NCBI GenBank assembly: GCA_031308135.1 | Contig: JAHLJT010004567.1 | Location: forward strand, 36,840,389-36,904,388 | Source: Acheta domesticus | Lineage: Eukaryota > Arthropoda > Insecta > Orthoptera > Gryllidae | Length of the DNA stretch: 64,000 nt | Direction of reading: 5' to 3' | Shown: in pieces, positions 59,948-64,000 of the stretch | Position numbering within the stretch: position 1 is the first letter of the stretch | How the letters are laid out: each line of letters starts with the position of its first letter | The notes under the pieces: generated by a model | Databases searched by the model: none | What the model was told of the DNA's origin: nothing | Seen by the model: the letters and a program-made list of their open reading frames with translations, nothing else | Program-made: the position numbers and the translations under genes

Positions 59948-61407
59948 CTATGCATTATGAACTTTCTAAATTTTTAAATCTATTACTAAAACCTATACTA
60001 TCCAATATGAATCAAAATGTAACCATGAATAGTTTTCAGTTTGTAAATGAATTAAACTCTCTTATTCTTCCTTCTGAACACATTTTGATTTCTCTTGATG
60101 TCATTTCAATGTTTCCCAACATTCCTCATGACAAAATAATTCCCGCATAAGAAGAATATCTATCTTTTATTGAAATTTTTACTTTTACCTATCCATACAA
60201 ATACAAGAAATTATAATTGTTGTAAATTGCATTCTTGATAATGATTTTATATATGATGGTTTGATTTATAGAACACTAACTGGGACACCAATTGGAGGGT
60301 CTTTGAGTTCAGTATTTTCTGAATGAGAAAATTAGAAAGTTCTTTACTGGCACTGGTTAATCATTTTCATTATCGTCGTTATGTAGATGATATTTTCATG
60401 ATAGCTCATACAGACAAGGCACAATTTATACTTAACAAATTTAATGCATATGACAAATCAATACAGTTTACTTTAGAAACAGAAATTAATAAATCTATCG
60501 GTTTTCTAGATGTTTAAGTCATGATTTACAATAACAAATTAAAAACCAATTGGTTTCAAAAAGAATGTTGTGCAAACCGTATGCTAAATTATTTCTCGAA
60601 ACATCCGTTGAACCATTAAATAAGTATAGTGTACAACATAGTAGACAGAGCTTTAAAATTGTCACATCCAGATTTTCACAATAATAACCATGACTTAGTA
60701 ACTCAAATTTTAACTGAGAATAATTATCTTATTCATTTTATAAATAAATATATAAAGCAAAGAATGCTAAGTTGACCTAACAAAACCACTGTACCAATTG
60801 ATTCAGATTCAAATGACTTACGTAATGATATTTTCTTGAACTTACTGTACATCCCAAAAATAATTAATAACCTTAAAAAATGCGCTAACAGAAAGAACTT
60901 AAAAGTAATTATTATTAACTCAACTTACTAACGAGTCAAATTTAATTAAAAATATACAGGATCCCTTACCCACTTTAGTGGAGAATAATGTGGTATACAG
61001 TATACTTTGTTTGGTCAGTATTGTAACTTATGTGGGGGCAAGCCAAAAAACAATTAAAATAAAAAATGCAAGAACATCAAAATATCATTAAGGAAGTTAC
61101 TTGGAAACAAAGACAAGTAGAAAAGAAGCAAGAATCATTTGAGAAACATTATTTATAAAAATTAATAATACAAAAATTTTGAATGTGGAATGCAATATTT
61201 TTACAAATGCTTATGATGCAATATTGTTGAAAATTCTTAAAGTTGATAAGTTAAGGTGAGTCTGAGTTTCCATTTCTTATATCTTGTATAAAATATATAC
61301 AGACTTCATGTAATTTTAATATTATTTATAGTTGTTATTGTCATTATTATTATTTAGAAAAGCACCTGATGAAGTAGACAAATCCGTCTGAAACGTTTTT
61401 GCGTGTC
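59948..61407 (+). mobile_element. Decayed Penelope-like retroelement
   Basis: RT fragments in PLE order: YELSKFLNLLLKPILS, then ISLDVISMFPNIPHDKI (59950-60140), TLTGTPIGGSLSSVF (60270-60320), FHYRRYVDDIFMIAH (60366-60410) with the YVDD box, FTLETEINKSIGFLDV (60470-60517), and thumb-like LNYFSKHPL. NVVYSI-C-...YVGASQK at 60988-61050 fits the GIY-YIG endonuclease. CTGATGA (61366-61372) and GAAAC (61390-61394) near the end fit the remains of the hammerhead motif known from PLEs. Many stops; inactive. Confidence 0.8.
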
Positions 61408-61419
61408 AATTTATTAAAC

Positions 61420-62119
61420 AATTTGCTGGAAATTGACTGTAATAAGTGCACTGTATGGCACATGGAAAAAAATAATCCAAAATCATCATTCTACCTTGCA
61501 TCTACTATGCTAACAATCTTGAAAGTCACGAAGGATCTTGGTATCATGGTCAGTGATGACTTGAAATGGGAAACCCATGTCTCTTATATAGTAAAGAGAG
61601 CAAATAAGGCCATGTATACTCTTAGAAAAGCTTTTAACTTGCTCAGAGTGGAATCTTTCACCTTTCTTTACAATATGTATATCCTTCCAATAATCGAAAT
61701 TTGGACTGCAATCTGGAACCCTTATTACACTAAAGACATCAAGGCACTTGAAAGTATACAAAGGCGAGCGACACGCATACCCATCAATCTCAAACATCTC
61801 CCATACGAAGAAAGACTTGACAGATTGAAATTACCCTTACTCAGCCAGAGAAGAGTTTGTGCCGACATCATCGAAACCTACAAAATCATTAAAGAATATT
61901 ACAACACTGATCTGCAAGACATATTCCTCTTTTCTACCAACACTCATCTTAAGAGGGCACTCTATGAAGCTGATGAAGTCTAGACACAACCTGGTTCAAC
62001 ACAAAAACTTCCTAAGAAATAGAATAGTAGACATGTGGAATCTCCTACTTGAACCTGTTGTGATTGCATCCTCACTCAATGCTTTCAAAAACCTCTATGA
62101 TTCCTTTGTAAATATATGA
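61420..62119 (+). pseudogene. LINE reverse transcriptase C-terminal part, 5' truncated
   Basis: 61426-61983 reads DCNKCTVWHM, KDLGIMVSDDLKWETHVSYI, RANKAMYTLRKAF, YILPIIEIWTAIWNPYY, LESIQRRATRI, YEERLDRLKLPLLSQRR, and then in another frame VDMWNLL and NAFKN to a stop at 62117-62119. This is the thumb and C-terminal region of CR1/Jockey-type LINEs. The RT palm is missing. One frameshift near 61980. Confidence 0.8.
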
Positions 62120-62434
62120 ACTCTACATTTTTCATTATATCTCAACTATGTTAAAGCCTCTATGTTTTTGCTTTGTGAATAGATAACTTAACTTTATTAT
62201 TTCTCTACTGTAACTCACTATACACCTACTCCATATATTTTCTGATACAGTTTTCGATTAATCATTATATATTATATCTGCACCAAATCAGGTTACAATC
62301 AGTGTTACTGTTGCCTGTATTAATTACAAATAAATACATAAATAAATAATAAATTGATACTTTAATCAATTACAATTAATATTTTCTGTTGTTTGTGAAG
62401 TTAAGGGAAAGTAATTTTTTAGGGAAAGGATTTT
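62120..62434 (+). other. LINE 3' UTR and AT-rich flank
   Basis: Ends in AATAAATA-type short repeats at about 62325-62352, typical of a LINE 3' tail. Then short AT-rich DNA up to the next hairpin-family copy. Confidence 0.5.
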
Positions 62435-63996
62435 TACTTTCCTGTATACATACATATATATGGAGTAACATACGTAGTACAGGGAAAGTTATGTAATGCT
62501 CGAAGATAAAACGAATTTTTGGCAGAAAAAAATTCACTGCCAGGCCCTGATAACCAAAAAGTGGATACAACCAGTTACTAAATGAAGAAAAAAAAATCCC
62601 CTAACACGTGGTGTAGCCAGATTCCCTGTTTTGTGGGTTCTTGACACCAAAAAACCAACTGAAACTAAAATGTCAGTCCGTCCGTCGGTGAACACTGATA
62701 GCGCCTAAACCACTAGCAGGATTTTTTCCAAATTGAAGGAACCCCTGTCCATCTGGCTCTAGTCGAAGCTTTGAGATTTTGAAAAACTTTCTTCAAAATT
62801 TGGGAGTACTTTACATAAAGCCCCTAGGAGATTTTCAAAATTTTCTCAACGGCTCAAAATTTGTTCTTTAAATTTCTTGTAAGAATAGTGTCAAATACAC
62901 TTATGAAGGTGGCTGAGGTCCGATTTTCATGGTTAACTCTGAATTTTCGAAAATTAAAAAAGTTTCAATTTTTTCGGCATTTTTCTCCAACTACAAAATT
63001 GAAGACAGAGATTTTTCCTTCAAATAAAACATGATCATCACAGTGAGTTCTTTCATTTAGGCCAAGTACATTTTTTGAAAATTTTCGTCGTTTTCATGCA
63101 ATACTGCATGCAATATGTGCAATTTAAAAAAATTACAAAAACCAAATATTCTCAAAAATGGCCCCAAATTTTTTCTTTACACTTTTGGTAAGGATAGTGC
63201 CTAATGTACTCTATGAGATGATAAACATCATAGTGCTGTATTCTTTTGTTTTTCAAAAATTACAACATTTTTTTTGGCATGTCTCTCACGTTGTTACTAT
63301 TTACATTAGCGGCAATTTGTTTACATTATTATATTAATCAGTACATGTGCTTTCAATAATGTTCAGTAAAGTTTCTCAAGAACTGAACCGTTTTCTGTGA
63401 ATACTAGCTCAAAATTCTGCAATTTTCAGAAATGCTTAAACACCATTTTCTCAAAAACTGCTCCAAATATTTGGAACGATTAATGATAACTGCATGTATA
63501 AGATGACAAAGTTAATTTTGGGGTATTTTTTGTTTTTGCAAAAATTTCACAAATGTAATTTCTTTTAAAGATCTCTTACACAGTTAGTATGAACGTTTCC
63601 CACAATTTGTAAACATTATTGGATTTGTGAGTTAAGTGCTTTAAATTAATTCTAATAATTTTTTTTCGAAAACACAAAAGAATCCTTGAAAAAGAGCTTC
63701 CAATTTATCATTTACAGTAGCCTTAACAAGCCACACTTAAAAACGGTTTCACATTTTTCAAAGAAAATTGCCATTTACGACCAGATTTAAATGTTCTTTA
63801 ATATTCTTAACATAATATTTCCATTCCACTATTAAGAAACCGAAACATCAAGAAAATGTTTAAAAAAAGTAATTTGAGGCAGCGATAGATGGCAACTGGC
63901 AAGAGTACATAGCAAGTCCGAATAGCTACCCAAGACCAAAGGAAATAGAAAACTAATACAAGAAAGTCTGTGCCGTTCTGTAGCACCACTTGTTTC
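62435..63996 (+). repeat. Hairpin-ended repeat, complete 1.56-kb copy
   Basis: Begins TACTTTCCTGTATACATAC, paired with GTAC-AGGGAAAGT, then TTATGTAATGCTCG. The AACGGCTC-AAATTT-like motif recurs at about 62847, 63152, 63450 and 63740. It ends AAAGTCTGTGCCGTTCTGTA GCACCACTTGTTTC. There is no coding capacity, so it must be non-autonomous. Confidence 0.85.
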
Positions 63997-64000
63997 TATC

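Overview
The window looks like a stretch of a large, AT-rich, transposon-laden insect (or other arthropod) nuclear genome. The evidence is spliced genes with GT-AG introns, insect-type TDP-43, V-ATPase subunit G, a MYLIP/dnr1-like FERM gene and the LTV1 C-terminus, plus R4/Dong, Penelope-like, piggyBac, Tc1-like and foldback elements. I do not name a species.

Layout. 1-11830 repeats 28611-40542 in the same orientation, followed by a 100-N gap (11831-11930). The copies differ mostly by single-base indels in homopolymers, and each copy breaks coding frames that the other keeps intact. The left block is therefore most likely an unpolished duplicate contig placed beside its true counterpart. From 11931 to 27336 runs the 5' half of a minus-strand MYLIP/dnr1-like E3 ligase gene: exon 1 at 27241-27336, exon 2 at 21187-21382 and exon 3 at 16837-17213. 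Its introns hold transposon copies, microsatellites, a 13-bp minisatellite and, downstream of exon 3, an orphan CpG-rich island (about 13850-15230). About 1.2 kb upstream of exon 1, divergently, is the intact-looking TDP-43 gene (28544-29871, with a likely coding tail to 30015). It converges on the four-exon V-ATPase subunit G gene (32736-33689, minus).

From 34.9 to 51.3 kb the window is a nest of mobile elements: a hairpin-ended repeat family built of about 300-bp internal repeats, an invading MITE, a piggyBac remnant, a 2.8-kb foldback with arms of about 1.05 kb, an R4/Dong-type retrotransposon sitting in a TAA microsatellite and itself split by a TTAA-flanked piggyBac MITE, and a roughly 700-bp tandem repeat split by a second foldback that carries Tc1-like and R4 pieces. 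From 51.5 to 52.3 kb are the last two exons of LTV1 (minus). The rest (52.3-64 kb) is AT-rich, with a small TIR element, a decayed Penelope-like element with GIY-YIG, a LINE 3' end, and a complete copy of the hairpin-ended repeat at the right edge.

The host genes are unrelated housekeeping or regulatory functions (RNA binding, proton pump, ubiquitin ligase, 40S assembly). Nothing suggests they form a pathway. The most notable unexplained structures are the two foldbacks, which share terminal bases and a 4-bp target duplication, and the hairpin-ended repeat family.
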